In this document: positions 32,726 to 40,244 of the stretch, in pieces
Position numbering within the stretch: the stretch's first letter is position 1
Layout: each line of letters begins with the position of its first letter
Assembly (NCBI GenBank): GCA_015068135.1
Contig: SVLB01000019.1
Coordinates: 1-46,723, forward strand
Length of the DNA stretch: 46,723 bases
Direction: 5' to 3'
Source of the DNA: Oscillospiraceae bacterium
GTDB lineage: Bacteria > Bacillota > Clostridia > Oscillospirales > Oscillospiraceae
Program-made: the position numbers and the translations under genes
Notes under the pieces: model-generated
What the model was told of the DNA's origin: nothing
The model's input: only the letters and a program-made list of their open reading frames with translations
Databases searched by the model: none

Positions 32726-33811
32726 CTAATCGGGCAGGGCATCTTCGCAGAATTCTTTCCCGTTCCAGTATACACAGCTGTTGTAGCCGCAGCTTTTGGC
32801 CCATTGGGAGGCTTCCCGGAAACCGTGAAGCAGATGTCTTGCGTCATGGGCATCACTGGAAAGGCAAATGGGGAGGTTTCGTTCCCCCATGGCCCGTAAA
32901 AGGAATTTGTCGGGGTAGGGGGTGGTGCGGTATCCCCGGGACATGGCACCGGTGTTGATCTCAAATACAAGATCATGCTCTGCCAGGGCATCCAGGGCAT
33001 CCATAGCAGCCTTCACATACCGGGGGTGGTTGGGATCAAAGAGGGGATGGCGCTCGTTGTTTTTGGTGATCACATCAAAATGCCCGATGATCTGACAGCC
33101 GGTTCTCTCCGGGAGCTGCCCCACAAGGGCATAATACGTTTCCACCACACTGTAAATATCTCCGCCAAATTCCCCATTGGCGGCATCCATCAGGGCCTGG
33201 GAGGTGTAGTCCGTGGGATAATACTGTTCACCCACCCGGATCAGGTGGACGGAGCCTATGAGATATTCACACCACTGGGGCGGTGGGGGAGAGTAATAAT
33301 CCTGCTCCAAACCCAGGTAAACGGAAAGCTGACCTTCATAGCGCTTTTTCTGCTGAAGCAATTCGGCATAATACGCCTCCGTGTTTTTCATGGCCCAGTT
33401 GTTGGGGAAGCCCAGGGGCGCATGACCGCTAAAGCCCAAAGAGTCCATACCCAGCCGGATCGCCCCCTGGATCATTTCTTCCGCAGTAGGCTGAGTCATA
33501 TAATCCGAACCCGCCTAAGCGGGCCTCTGATCGCCCCAGCCTTCCTTTTATTCATTGATGGGCGTCAGCCCATCTGCTTCCTAAAAGCAAGTCTGGAACG
33601 GTCATCCATACCGCTTAGGTCGCAGATTTCTGAGCCTCCGGGCTGTTCCGAGGCAAGGCGCAAGCTTCGCAGACGGGCTTTGTGCCCTTCAAGAAGCGGC
33701 AACGCGGCATCGGAACGGCCCGGAGCCTCAGAAACGGGTTCGGATTATATGACTCAGCCTATGCTGCCCGTCACAAAACCGGGTATGGGTGTGAAGATTC
33801 TGTAAGGTCAA
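32726..33811 (-). pseudogene. Histidinol-phosphatase (PHP family) gene split by a MITE-like insertion
   Basis: The 5' fragment starts at a TTG with AAAGGAG eight bases upstream and encodes MTLQNLHTHTRFCDGQH, the metal-binding H-x-H and CDG motif of PHP histidinol phosphatases. A 271-bp insertion follows, after which the body resumes as TAEEMIQGAIRLGMDSLGFSGH and continues with GHFDVITK, FEINTGA and SSDAHD. Removing the insertion and one TA copy restores CDGQHTAEEM in frame, giving a 270-residue protein of normal length. With the insertion present, translation stops at TGA (33730-33728). An ATG inside the insert (33499) could start a 257-residue fragment, but it lacks H-x-H and a ribosome site. 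It is therefore probably inactive. A standalone PHP gene can also act on other phosphoesters. Confidence 0.9.
33489..33759. mobile_element. 271-bp MITE-like element with 25-bp terminal inverted repeats and TA target duplication
   Basis: Perfect 25-bp terminal inverted repeats (outer end GGCTGAGTCATATAATCCGA) lie at 33489-33513 and 33735-33759, flanked by TA on both sides (33487-33488 and 33760-33761). It has no gene. The inside is full of hairpins: CCCGC/GCGGG, GATGGGC/GCCCATC, and a 25-base imperfect pair at 33627-33651 and 33710-33734. TA duplication is the signature of IS630/Tc1-mariner type transposition, so a transposase elsewhere in the genome is expected. It disrupts the PHP phosphatase gene. 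Confidence 0.88.
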
Positions 33812-33903
33812 AATTCCCACTCCTTTCTGCTGCCATGATACCAAGCCTGACGGATAATTGCAATAGATTTTCGGCATCCTTTCCGGGATGGGGCATAAAA
33901 GAT

Positions 33904-33925
33904 CCTCCCCTTTTCTAAGGGGAGG
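33904..33925 (-). terminator. Terminator of the XRE regulator gene
   Basis: A 9-bp inverted repeat (CCTCCCCTT) with a 4-base loop, 6 bases past the stop of the minus-strand regulator, followed on that strand by ATCTTTTAT. Confidence 0.7.
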
Positions 33926-33931
33926 AAAGTA

Positions 33932-34270
33932 TCAGGGATTCACCGCTTTTACATAGCAATTTATGATTTCCAGCAATATGGAAAATTGCTCCTCTGTCAG
34001 ACGGTTGCAGAGGTTGGAGAGTACGCTCCCTCTTTCTTCGGCAAGCTTACCAAAAAGGATCTGATCACTGGCAACACCCAGGGAGGTACACAGCTTTTTC
34101 AGTGTTGGTAAAGCGATCCCCACAACGCCTCGTTCCAGGTCTGAGATATACTGTGGTGAAACATCAATTCTTTCTGCTAACATTTCTTGGGTCAATTGGG
34201 CATATTCCCGCGCAATTCGCACTTGCTCTCCAATTTGAATATTGATTTCTTTTTTCTCACGCATTATCAA
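33932..34270 (-). CDS. XRE-family helix-turn-helix regulator
   Basis: A 112-residue Cro/CI-like regulator. The HTH lies at about residues 10-65 (QVRIAREYAQLTQEMLAERI, then VSPQYISDLERG). The C-terminal 45 residues have no known domain. It is divergent from a surface-protein operon whose promoter lies between them, and probably regulates it. Confidence 0.85.
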   Translation of the reverse strand: MIMREKKEINIQIGEQVRIAREYAQLTQEMLAERIDVSPQYISDLERGVVGIALPTLKKLCTSLGVASDQILFGKLAEERGSVLSNLCNRLTEEQFSILLEIINCYVKAVNP

Positions 34271-34307
34271 ATACCACCTTTCGCTATTAGTTTATCTAAA
34301 AGCGTAC

Positions 34308-34337
34308 TTGACAAACACAATGCAATGCTATTATAAT
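34308..34337 (+). promoter_or_regulatory. Promoter of the surface-protein operon
   Basis: TTGACA and TATAAT with an 18-base spacer, 48 bases before the first small gene. CTATTAG and CAATAGC half-sites on either side may be bound by the divergent XRE regulator. Confidence 0.7.
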
Positions 34338-34384
34338 TATCAATAGCAACGATATTACAGTTTCTGAGAGAAAGAAGGAATAAG

Positions 34385-34546
34385 ATGGCAGATATGGGAA
34401 CAAAGGAAGCAGCAGAGCGATGGGGTGTTTCACAAGCGCTAGTTCAAAAGTGGTGTCGTGAAGGTAAAATCCCTACGGCGACACAAGACAAAAAAGGTTC
34501 ACCTTGGCACATTCCAAAGGACACCGCTTGCCCAAATGGAAAATAA
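34385..34546 (+). CDS. Small MerR-like/excisionase-like DNA-binding protein
   Basis: A 53-residue protein, MGTKEAAERWGVSQALVQKW and REGKIPTATQDKKGSPWHIP, with the helix-turn-helix and recognition wing of short MerR/excisionase-type domains. AAGGAA precedes the start. It is first in an operon with three exported proteins, so it may be an autoregulator or a relic of a mobile element. Confidence 0.75.
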   Translation: MADMGTKEAAERWGVSQALVQKWCREGKIPTATQDKKGSPWHIPKDTACPNGK

Positions 34547-34552
34547 ATAGAG

Positions 34553-35044
34553 ATGAGCAGAGGAAGATTTGATAAACCGCAGTCTAAGCACTTTCCTTGG
34601 CTTTTGATCATTGCGGTAGTTGTTTTGTTTGCTGTATTTGTGCTGCTTATTTTGAAAGGATGTAACGGTGCGCCAGCGCTGAAGCAAGAAGGTGGGGCAG
34701 ATCCTACTGCTACCACAGTAGAAAAGAATCCAAACTCCATTGCGATTCCTGGCTATGAAATGTTGGAACTAAAAGCAGGCAGCAAGGAGCAGTCCTTATG
34801 TATGCCAAATCCCCCACAGAACTGTTGCTATTTTCAGATCTGTCTTTATATGGAGGATGGTACTCTGTTGTGGGAGTCTGAGCTGATTGAGCCAGGAAAG
34901 ACATCCAAACCAATCGTCCTGTCAAAGGCTTTGGAAAAAGGCATGTACCCCAATGCTGTCCTGCGGTATTCCTGCTATCGCATGGACGAAAATCTATCGC
35001 CCCTGAATGGGGCAGAAACCAAACTGACCCTTTGGGTCAAATAA
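34553..35044 (+). CDS. Membrane-anchored protein of unknown function
   Basis: A 163-residue protein with a basic N-terminus, one membrane helix (about 15-35) and an external beta-rich domain (about 60-163) containing four Cys, including the NCC pair, and ending TKLTLWVK. I do not recognise the family. It begins seven bases after the small DNA-binding gene and is followed 18 bases later by a secreted protein gene, so the group is one transcript. Confidence 0.65.
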   Translation: MSRGRFDKPQSKHFPWLLIIAVVVLFAVFVLLILKGCNGAPALKQEGGADPTATTVEKNPNSIAIPGYEMLELKAGSKEQSLCMPNPPQNCCYFQICLYMEDGTLLWESELIEPGKTSKPIVLSKALEKGMYPNAVLRYSCYRMDENLSPLNGAETKLTLWVK

Positions 35045-35062
35045 AACAAAGGAGAACCAATT

Positions 35063-35626
35063 ATGAAAAAGTTTTTCGCAATTGCATTGGCAGTGGCAAT
35101 GCTTGCTTCTATGGCAACCGTCGCTTCTGCTGCCGAAAACACTACTACTCTTACCACCACTGTTCCTGCAGCAACCTATACTCTGAACATTCCTGCTGAT
35201 CAGGAAATTCCCTTTGGCGCAACAAAAACTGATATTGGCAATGTCACAGTAACAAATGCATCTGGTTTTGCAAATGGAAAGAACCTGAAAGTAACATTGA
35301 ACTATGAGCCTTTTGCAAGCGATGAAGTTGCAACTACTATTCCTTTTAAGGTTAGTATGGTCAGCGGATACAGCAGACCTTTTGATGTGCTTTCTGGAAG
35401 TAGCATTACTTTCTATGGCAAAGCTGACACAACTGTTGAGGAAACAGCAAAAGAAACCTTTACATTCGCAACAACCAATGCTAGTGGAACTACCAGTACT
35501 CACGAAGATGTAGACTATGCAGACGCATTTCGTGTTTATGTAAACAGCGCAGATTGGGGTATGGCTTTGGCTGGTGAGTATACTGCAACCATCACATTCA
35601 CTGCAGAGGTAGTAGTTGAGCAATAA
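35063..35626 (+). CDS. Secreted beta-sandwich surface protein, possible subunit
   Basis: A 187-residue exported protein. The signal peptide is cut after VASAA (about residue 24). The mature protein starts ENTTTLTTTVPAATYTLNIP and is rich in beta strands, Thr, Ser and Ala, ending in YTATITFTAEVVVEQ. It contains no cysteine. This looks like a structural or adhesive surface protein; no family assigned. The motif TTLTTxVP recurs in the next gene. Ribosome site AAAGGAG. Confidence 0.7.
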   Translation: MKKFFAIALAVAMLASMATVASAAENTTTLTTTVPAATYTLNIPADQEIPFGATKTDIGNVTVTNASGFANGKNLKVTLNYEPFASDEVATTIPFKVSMVSGYSRPFDVLSGSSITFYGKADTTVEETAKETFTFATTNASGTTSTHEDVDYADAFRVYVNSADWGMALAGEYTATITFTAEVVVEQ

Positions 35627-35649
35627 TCTCAAGCAAAGGTTGTGCTATT

Positions 35650-36138
35650 ATGAGAAGAAAATCCACAGCCTGTAGAATTGTTCCAGCATTATTTCTTGTG
35701 GCAATTGTTATGCTTCTGCATGTCACAGTATGGGCGCAGGAAACCACATTGACAACTGTTGTCCCCTCCAGTCACACCTTACACATTGAAGTAACTGGAA
35801 ATGGCACAATTGTGGTTGATGAGGTTGCCTATACAAAGACAGCGGATGTACAAGTGCAGCGACAGCATAGACCAGAAGTCTCTATCCAAGCAGCCAATGA
35901 CAGCAAGATCAAAACTGTCCTTTGGGGCAGTGAAGACATAACTGCTGCTTTCCAAGATGGAAAATGGATAGCACCAGAGATCACTGAGAATGCAGTGCTG
36001 ACTGTCACCTTTGAAAAGATCAGCAGTACACCGCAGACAGGAGATTCCTTTCATCCTGTATCGTGGTTTGGTCTGCAGACATTCTCAATGCTTGGCCTTG
36101 CGGTCTGCCTGCGCAAACGCAAGACAACATATGCCTGA
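35650..36138 (+). CDS. Wall-anchored surface protein with TPQTG sorting signal
   Basis: A 162-residue protein with a signal peptide (about 1-30) and a mature start ETTLTTVVPSSHTLHIEV, like the protein before it. The C-terminus is a sortase signal: TPQTGD, a hydrophobic stretch (SWFGLQTFSMLGLAVCL) and the basic tail RKRKTTYA. No sortase gene is in the window. It probably anchors the product of the preceding gene or a small fibre made of it; this is inferred from shared motifs only. Confidence 0.75.
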   Translation: MRRKSTACRIVPALFLVAIVMLLHVTVWAQETTLTTVVPSSHTLHIEVTGNGTIVVDEVAYTKTADVQVQRQHRPEVSIQAANDSKIKTVLWGSEDITAAFQDGKWIAPEITENAVLTVTFEKISSTPQTGDSFHPVSWFGLQTFSMLGLAVCLRKRKTTYA

Positions 36139-36150
36139 CAATACGCATCG

Positions 36151-36175
36151 ACCCTCCCCAAATGGGGAGGGTTTT
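36151..36175 (+). terminator. Terminator of the surface-protein operon
   Basis: A 9-bp inverted repeat (ACCCTCCCC) with an AAAT loop followed by TTTTG. Confidence 0.85.
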
Positions 36176-36188
36176 GCTGTATAAAGAA

Positions 36189-36221
36189 ATCCGGGAGCCG
36201 CCACAAGGGTTGCTCCCGGAT
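36189..36221 (-). terminator. Terminator of Fic gene copy 1
   Basis: A 10-bp inverted repeat (ATCCGGGAGC) followed on the minus strand by TTCTTTAT. A near-identical hairpin follows Fic copy 2, so it is part of the duplicated cassette. Confidence 0.75.
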
Positions 36222-36227
36222 GCTCTT

Positions 36228-36890
36228 TTATTCAATGCCGTGAATGGCGTTTTCGTAGAGGAAGTCTTTGAGGGCTTCGCTGTCGCCGGTATTGTAGTAC
36301 GCTATAAGCAGGGTGTTGAACTGCTCCATGTGGCGGTCGGTGATCGTGAGAAATCCGGCACCGGCGGCAATCAGGATCTTATTGGCAAGGGTCATACTGG
36401 TGCGTTTATTGCCCTCCCAGAAAAATTGACCTCTTGTACCCCATGCAAAGGCTTCCAGGGCCTTCGTCGTGGCGGTGGTGTCTATTGTCAGGATAGTCTC
36501 TAACGCAGCCTGGGTTTGATCGAGTGCTGGAACAGGCGGTACATAGTCAGTACCGGAAATACCCACGGATCCGGTGCGGAGTTTGCCCCATTCCAGTGCT
36601 TCATTCCGGGCAATATACTCGTTCAGCTTGCACCAATATTCAAAGGTCACAGGCTCTTCCATACTGCCCAGCATAAACCGCCACGCGTCACGCATATTCA
36701 GAACAGCTTGAATATCGTCTAGCTGCACATTGGGAACATTCACGCCCTGCAGGATCGTCTTTATCTGAGGAAATGTAATGTTGCGGCTTTCCATGCGCAT
36801 ACCGCAGTATACATTTTCGTCCCATTTCTTTTTAGCCAGGAACAGGCTCTGCTCCGGGGTCATGTGGAATTTATCAGCATAGTTTTTCAT
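36228..36890 (-). CDS. Fic-domain protein, copy 1, with altered FIC motif
   Basis: A 220-residue Fic/Doc-like protein. The FIC loop reads RGQFFWEGNKRTSMTLANK where active enzymes have H-x-F-x-x-G-N-x-R, so the usual catalytic His is absent while the Phe, Gly-Asn and Arg remain. Fic proteins transfer AMP or other groups to hydroxyls of target proteins; without His this one may be inactive or use another residue. It differs from copy 2 (40,606-41,268) at about 14 of 220 positions. Unlike copy 2 it has no HTH gene upstream. GGAGG precedes the start. Confidence 0.8.
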   Translation of the reverse strand: MKNYADKFHMTPEQSLFLAKKKWDENVYCGMRMESRNITFPQIKTILQGVNVPNVQLDDIQAVLNMRDAWRFMLGSMEEPVTFEYWCKLNEYIARNEALEWGKLRTGSVGISGTDYVPPVPALDQTQAALETILTIDTTATTKALEAFAWGTRGQFFWEGNKRTSMTLANKILIAAGAGFLTITDRHMEQFNTLLIAYYNTGDSEALKDFLYENAIHGIE

Positions 36891-37268
36891 ACTGTATCCT
36901 CCGTGAACCGTTCAAATACCTTTACCGCTTTCACTGGCTTCCTTCAAAGCAATCTCAAGTTTGGCCATAAAATCAGATTTCAAACCTGTCATCTTACGGA
37001 AACTATAGCATCTTTTTGCGCAAAGCGCAACACTGATATCCTAAGGTGGCTGCCTTTGACAGCGGGATGCTGCTTTCCTGTTGCGGTGCCCGACCTGCTC
37101 CTTGCCTCGAAGGGCTACGTCGCAGGTCGACCGCGGCCACTCGCTCGGGTCGCTGTATCTGCCACAGGCAGCGCTCCCCTCGCTCCCCAGATTCTCACTG
37201 GCTTCGCCAGTTCAAATCTGTACCAGCTAATAAAAAATCAGCCATCCCGGTTGGGATGACTGATTTTT
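36891..37268. other. GC-rich intergenic region with bidirectional terminator at the tRNA-Thr remnant
   Basis: No convincing gene. Frames here encode only tRNA-derived artefacts. A bidirectional terminator (AAAAAATCAG arm plus CATCCC stem) occupies 37,232-37,269. A 16-bp sequence identical to the tRNA-Thr T-arm (37,205-37,220) lies in inverted orientation to the att copy, on the other side of the terminator. Confidence 0.6.
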
Positions 37269-37313
37269 TGGAGCTGCTAGCCAGATTTGAACTGGCGACC
37301 TCATCCTTACCAA
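37269..37313 (-). repeat. Left attachment site: tRNA-Thr(GGT) 3' half
   Basis: Forty-five bases identical to 44,229-44,273. Read on the minus strand it is the 3' part of a tRNA: anticodon loop TTGGTAA, stem GGATG, AGGTC, T-stem GCCAG with loop TTCAAAT and CTGGC, acceptor strand TAGCAGC, T, CCA. The 5' half is absent. It marks the left end of an integrated element, followed on the tRNA strand by the native-looking terminator. Confidence 0.88.
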
Positions 37314-37466
37314 AAATATCAAGCCTTTTCTGCGCTGTTGCAGATTGTTGTATCTTATCGCCGGAAGCCCTTGTATTGCAACGGGTTTCCGTTTTTTCTT
37401 TTTGCGTCTTGCCGTACCTTGTTGCACCCTCACGGTGGCGGCTTTTCGCTACCGGTGTCGGTTTCG

Positions 37467-38168
37467 TTACGGTTTTTTGGATATGTCTGCCATGATGTCT
37501 TTCATTCGATCATAGGCGGATAACAAGTAATGTTTGGCTGTTTCATCATTGTCAAGTGCTACCACTCCAAAGAATTCATTAAGGGGCGCAACCAAGTTAA
37601 TGAGATCGTTGATGCCAAAGGTTGCCAACATGGCTTTTTTGTCGGCGCCTAGCCGAAACTCTGCTTCAGAAGCAAAAGCCTCATACGAATATTCGGGAGG
37701 ATTACTATAATGCGCAGCCGCTACCAAATCGAATAGAAATAGACGAAAGCCTGGATGTTCGCATAGTTTTGAAAGCATTTGTACTGGATTGTATACCGTG
37801 TGGCCAATTGCCTGCGTACTATCGGTCCAGGTTTTGATATTTTGTAGTGCATCTGGACTTAAACCGGTATACTCATGGGCGGCATTTAGATCTTCGTCGA
37901 CCAGCGGAACAACAGATAACCCAAGCAGGTAATCGGCAGAAACATCAAGAGCATTTGCTATGTCGGTCAAGGTTTCTGTGTTGGGACTGCTTTGACCATT
38001 CATATACAGAGAAATCGTTTGCCTTTTGACGCCAATTTTTGCTGCAAGTGTTGTTTGATTCTCACCTTTAACTTTCATGCATTCTCTAAGATTTGTTGCA
38101 AATATCGATTTCTCAGCCTCAAATGCGGGCGTATTTCTTTTTGTTTTGTTTTTTTGCATTCTCTCCAT
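37467..38168 (-). CDS. CI-like XRE repressor of the integrated element
   Basis: A 233-residue regulator with an N-terminal HTH (about 30-85: NQTTLAAKIGVKRQTISLYM, then ALDVSADYLLGLS) and a C-terminal region of about 140 residues without a recognised peptidase or dimerisation motif. It lies next to the left att site and is divergent from the early genes, the typical place of a lysogeny repressor. The 153 bases between att and this gene hold nothing I recognise. Confidence 0.85.
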   Translation of the reverse strand: MERMQKNKTKRNTPAFEAEKSIFATNLRECMKVKGENQTTLAAKIGVKRQTISLYMNGQSSPNTETLTDIANALDVSADYLLGLSVVPLVDEDLNAAHEYTGLSPDALQNIKTWTDSTQAIGHTVYNPVQMLSKLCEHPGFRLFLFDLVAAAHYSNPPEYSYEAFASEAEFRLGADKKAMLATFGINDLINLVAPLNEFFGVVALDNDETAKHYLLSAYDRMKDIMADISKKP

Positions 38169-38225
38169 CTCCTAGATTGAATTGTTATATTATGTTGCAC
38201 TTGACGGCTGATATGTCCGTTATTA

Positions 38226-38254
38226 TTGACATCCGTTTTATTTGCGGTTATAGT
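38226..38254 (+). promoter_or_regulatory. Promoter of the element's rightward genes
   Basis: TTGACA and TATAGT with a 17-base spacer, 60 bases before the first rightward gene and just upstream of the divergent repressor start. It is the probable target of that repressor. Confidence 0.7.
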
Positions 38255-38314
38255 AGTGATAGCAACAATATGGTACACCAAAAAACAACAAAAGTCAATA
38301 GAGGAGGTAAGGAA

Positions 38315-38494
38315 ATGAAAACTAATAGTGCTATTAAGCAGAGAGCCAAAGCAGCCGGAATTTATTGGTGGCAAATTGCTGCAAAAATTGGTGTGGCGGA
38401 ATCTACAATTATCCGCTGGCTTCGTATGCCGCTCTCTGCAGAACGGGAAGCAATGATCATGGCAGCTATCAACGATCTGGCAAAGGAGGTGTAA
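38315..38494 (+). CDS. Small phage-type helix-turn-helix protein
   Basis: A 59-residue protein. IKQRAKAAGIYWWQIAAKIG and VAESTIIRWLRMPLSAERE form a HTH like those of small phage regulators. GAGGAGG precedes the ATG. The frame is open further upstream but that part overlaps the promoter. First gene of the rightward operon; probably a Cro-like or early activator protein. Confidence 0.75.
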   Translation: MKTNSAIKQRAKAAGIYWWQIAAKIGVAESTIIRWLRMPLSAEREAMIMAAINDLAKEV

Positions 38495-38497
38495 ACC

Positions 38498-38695
38498 ATG
38501 GAACAGATGCAACCGTTTCAGAAAATCGCTGATGCCGTCAAAACTACGGGGCTATCTGCCTATTTTCTCCGGCAAGGCTGCCGAGATGGCTCTGTACCCC
38601 ACATCAAAAGCGGATCGGTGTATTTTGTGAATATCCCGGCACTTTTACGGAAACTTGGGGCAGATAACAGCTATACAGCGGATGGGGGTGTTTAG
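38498..38695 (+). CDS. Excisionase-like DNA-binding protein
   Basis: A 65-residue helix-turn-helix protein with the pattern IADAVKTTGLSAYFLRQGCR and VPHIKSGSVYFVNIPALL of the MerR/excisionase (helix_turn_helix, DNA-binding) family. In an element with a tyrosine integrase it is the best candidate for the directionality factor. It starts three bases after the previous gene. Confidence 0.72.
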   Translation: MEQMQPFQKIADAVKTTGLSAYFLRQGCRDGSVPHIKSGSVYFVNIPALLRKLGADNSYTADGGV

Positions 38696-38696
38696 A

Positions 38697-38882
38697 ATGG
38701 ACGTCACATATTCAGTAACCATTATGGATGGAAGCTGGACGGATGAAGACAGTTCACTTAATCCTGCGCTGAATTTCGGCAGCAAGTCCTGGGACGACGT
38801 TCTTACTCTGACCCGTTGGGCAACTGAAGAAGAGTATGAGGTAAGTATACAAAAAGAAAGTGGCGTCAGAGGTGGCGGCTGA
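38697..38882 (+). CDS. Small hypothetical protein
   Basis: A 61-residue protein (MDVTYSVTIMDGSWTDEDSS onward), acidic, with no recognised domain. Its start lies at the stop of the excisionase-like gene and its TGA overlaps the next ATG, so translation is coupled on both sides. Confidence 0.55.
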   Translation: MDVTYSVTIMDGSWTDEDSSLNPALNFGSKSWDDVLTLTRWATEEEYEVSIQKESGVRGGG

Positions 38883-39133
38883 TGGCAGATAGCAAAGCAA
38901 TCTATCTTTATATGGACTATCTGGAATTGTTCGGTGGGTACACCTTGGAACAAAGAGGAAGACTGGTTACCGCAATGCTCGAATATGCCTCCACGGGTGC
39001 GCTTCCCGAGTTTGAAGGCCCGGAGCGATATGTGTGGCCAATGCTTAGGGGGCAGATCGATCGAGATCGTGAAAAGTACAATGCCCGTTGTCGCCAGAAC
39101 GCAGAAAATGCCCGTGGCCATCGCAGTGAATAA
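38882..39133 (+). CDS. DUF6291-type phage protein, possibly truncated
   Basis: An 83-residue protein, KAIYLYMDYLELFGGYTLEQ followed by YVWPMLRGQIDRDREKYNAR, a pattern I match to DUF6291 proteins found in phage and mobile-element replication regions. Relatives are often longer, with a charged Lys/Asn tail. Here a stop falls after GHRSE, and a Lys-rich frame continues downstream in a different phase (39,165-39,356), suggesting loss of the tail. Starts in the ATGA overlap with the gene before. Confidence 0.7.
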   Translation: MADSKAIYLYMDYLELFGGYTLEQRGRLVTAMLEYASTGALPEFEGPERYVWPMLRGQIDRDREKYNARCRQNAENARGHRSE

Positions 39134-39136
39134 CTA

Positions 39137-39186
39137 GCCATCGTAAGCCATTGGTTGCCGTGGCTTGCGATGGCTTGCAATGGCAG
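39137..39186. repeat. Five imperfect 10-bp tandem repeats
   Basis: Units related to GCNATGGCTT at a strict 10-base period directly after the DUF6291 stop. Ten is not a multiple of three, so copy-number change would shift any frame running through. Confidence 0.75.
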
Positions 39187-39476
39187 CCAATAAGAATAAG
39201 AAGGAGAATAAGAATACGAAGATAAAAGCAAAAGAGAAGAAGAGGGGGAGGAAGAAAGGGGGGCGGGGAAAGAAACCCCCGAGCGATTTTGTTGTTGCAA
39301 GGTACTTCCGGCGGATTTTCCTCTCAGTGGTGTTGGCAAGCACAAATCTCAGCTAGTTTCAGAAAAAATTTTTTTAGGCCATTTCGTTTCGTAAACAGAA
39401 AACGGCCACCGACCAAAGCCAGCAGCCGCCCTATATAGGTATCTGAACAATGCTATATTACAGGGAGGCAGCGCAA
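39187..39476. other. Non-coding or decayed stretch before the sigma-like gene
   Basis: Holds the orphan Lys-rich frame (probable remnant of the DUF6291 tail), an AAAAAATTTTTTT palindrome near 39,363, and the ribosome site GGGAGG of the next gene. I see no clear promoter. Confidence 0.5.
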
Positions 39477-40244
39477 ATGTCAAATGAAGAGTTGGTGGCA
39501 GCTATCCAGGCAGGCCAAGTGGAGCTGATACCGCAACTGTGGGAGAATGTCGAGAAATTGATTGCGTGGCGGGCAAATCGCTTCCTAGCTGCCATTTCCG
39601 CCACGGGTCTGTGTCACGGGGTAGAAATTGGCGACCTTCTCAATTCCAGCTATTTTGCTGTGTTAGCTGCAGTAAAAACCTACGATTCAGAGAAATGCCA
39701 ATTTTCAACATGGCTTCTGTGGTTCCTCAAAACCGCCTTCGCAGAAGCCTCCGGCTACCGTACCGAAAAGCAACGAAGTGACCCGCTGCGTTACGCATTG
39801 AGCCTGGACACGCCCTTAGATGATGAAGACGGCGATGCAATAGGCGATCTGCAGGCGGATCCTGCCGCCACAATTCCCTTTGAGAATGTGGACGAGGCTA
39901 TATATCGCAACCAACTCCACCAAGTACTGGATGAGTCGATCACACAGCTTCCGGCGGTGCAGACAGAAATTCTCCGCCGCCACTATTGGGACCAGCAGAC
40001 ATTGGAAGACATTGGTGCGGTGATAGGAAAAAGCACAGAACGGGTTAGACAGTTGAAGGAAAGGGCTATCCACACATTGAAAACCCAGCCGTTCAGTGAA
40101 AATATGGACGCATTTCTAGAAAGACATACTCCCTACTACTTAAGGGTTGGGCCGCAAGAGTTCCAACGCACGCATACATCCGCCACGGAAAGGATCGTTC
40201 TGCTCCGTGAGAGAATGAGAGAAGAAAGGAAGAGTAGATTATGA
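39477..40244 (+). CDS. Sigma-70-like RNA polymerase factor
   Basis: A 255-residue protein. Region 2 is recognisable at about residues 45-95 (VEIGDLLNSSYFAVLAAVKT, FSTWLLWFLK). Region 4 is near 165-210 (LPAVQTEILRRHYWDQQTLE, then IGKSTERVRQLKERAIHTL). Such proteins in Clostridial mobile elements switch on late or transfer genes. GGGAGG lies eight bases before the chosen ATG; an ATG nine codons earlier is less well placed. It overlaps the next gene by four bases. Confidence 0.82.
   Translation: MSNEELVAAIQAGQVELIPQLWENVEKLIAWRANRFLAAISATGLCHGVEIGDLLNSSYFAVLAAVKTYDSEKCQFSTWLLWFLKTAFAEASGYRTEKQRSDPLRYALSLDTPLDDEDGDAIGDLQADPAATIPFENVDEAIYRNQLHQVLDESITQLPAVQTEILRRHYWDQQTLEDIGAVIGKSTERVRQLKERAIHTLKTQPFSENMDAFLERHTPYYLRVGPQEFQRTHTSATERIVLLRERMREERKSRL

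Noticed and set aside
33499..33501. ATG inside the MITE as a functional start for the PHP phosphatase
   Set aside because: No ribosome site precedes it and the product would lack the H-x-H metal ligands.
33487..33761. An invertible promoter or phase switch between the inverted repeats
   Set aside because: The TA duplication and exact restoration of the PHP frame when the segment is removed fit an insertion better, and no invertase gene is near.
37269..37313. A complete tRNA-Thr gene
   Set aside because: Only the 3' half from the anticodon loop to CCA is present, here and at the second copy; the bases on the 5' side cannot form the D-arm or acceptor stem.
37046..37495. A 149-residue plus-strand frame containing LLARFELATSSLP
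   Set aside because: This is the reverse reading of a tRNA 3' half; such products are a common annotation artefact. The same happens at 44,207-44,569.
39165..39356. A separate Lys-rich gene
   Set aside because: No ribosome site and low-complexity composition; better explained as a remnant of the DUF6291 tail in a different phase.
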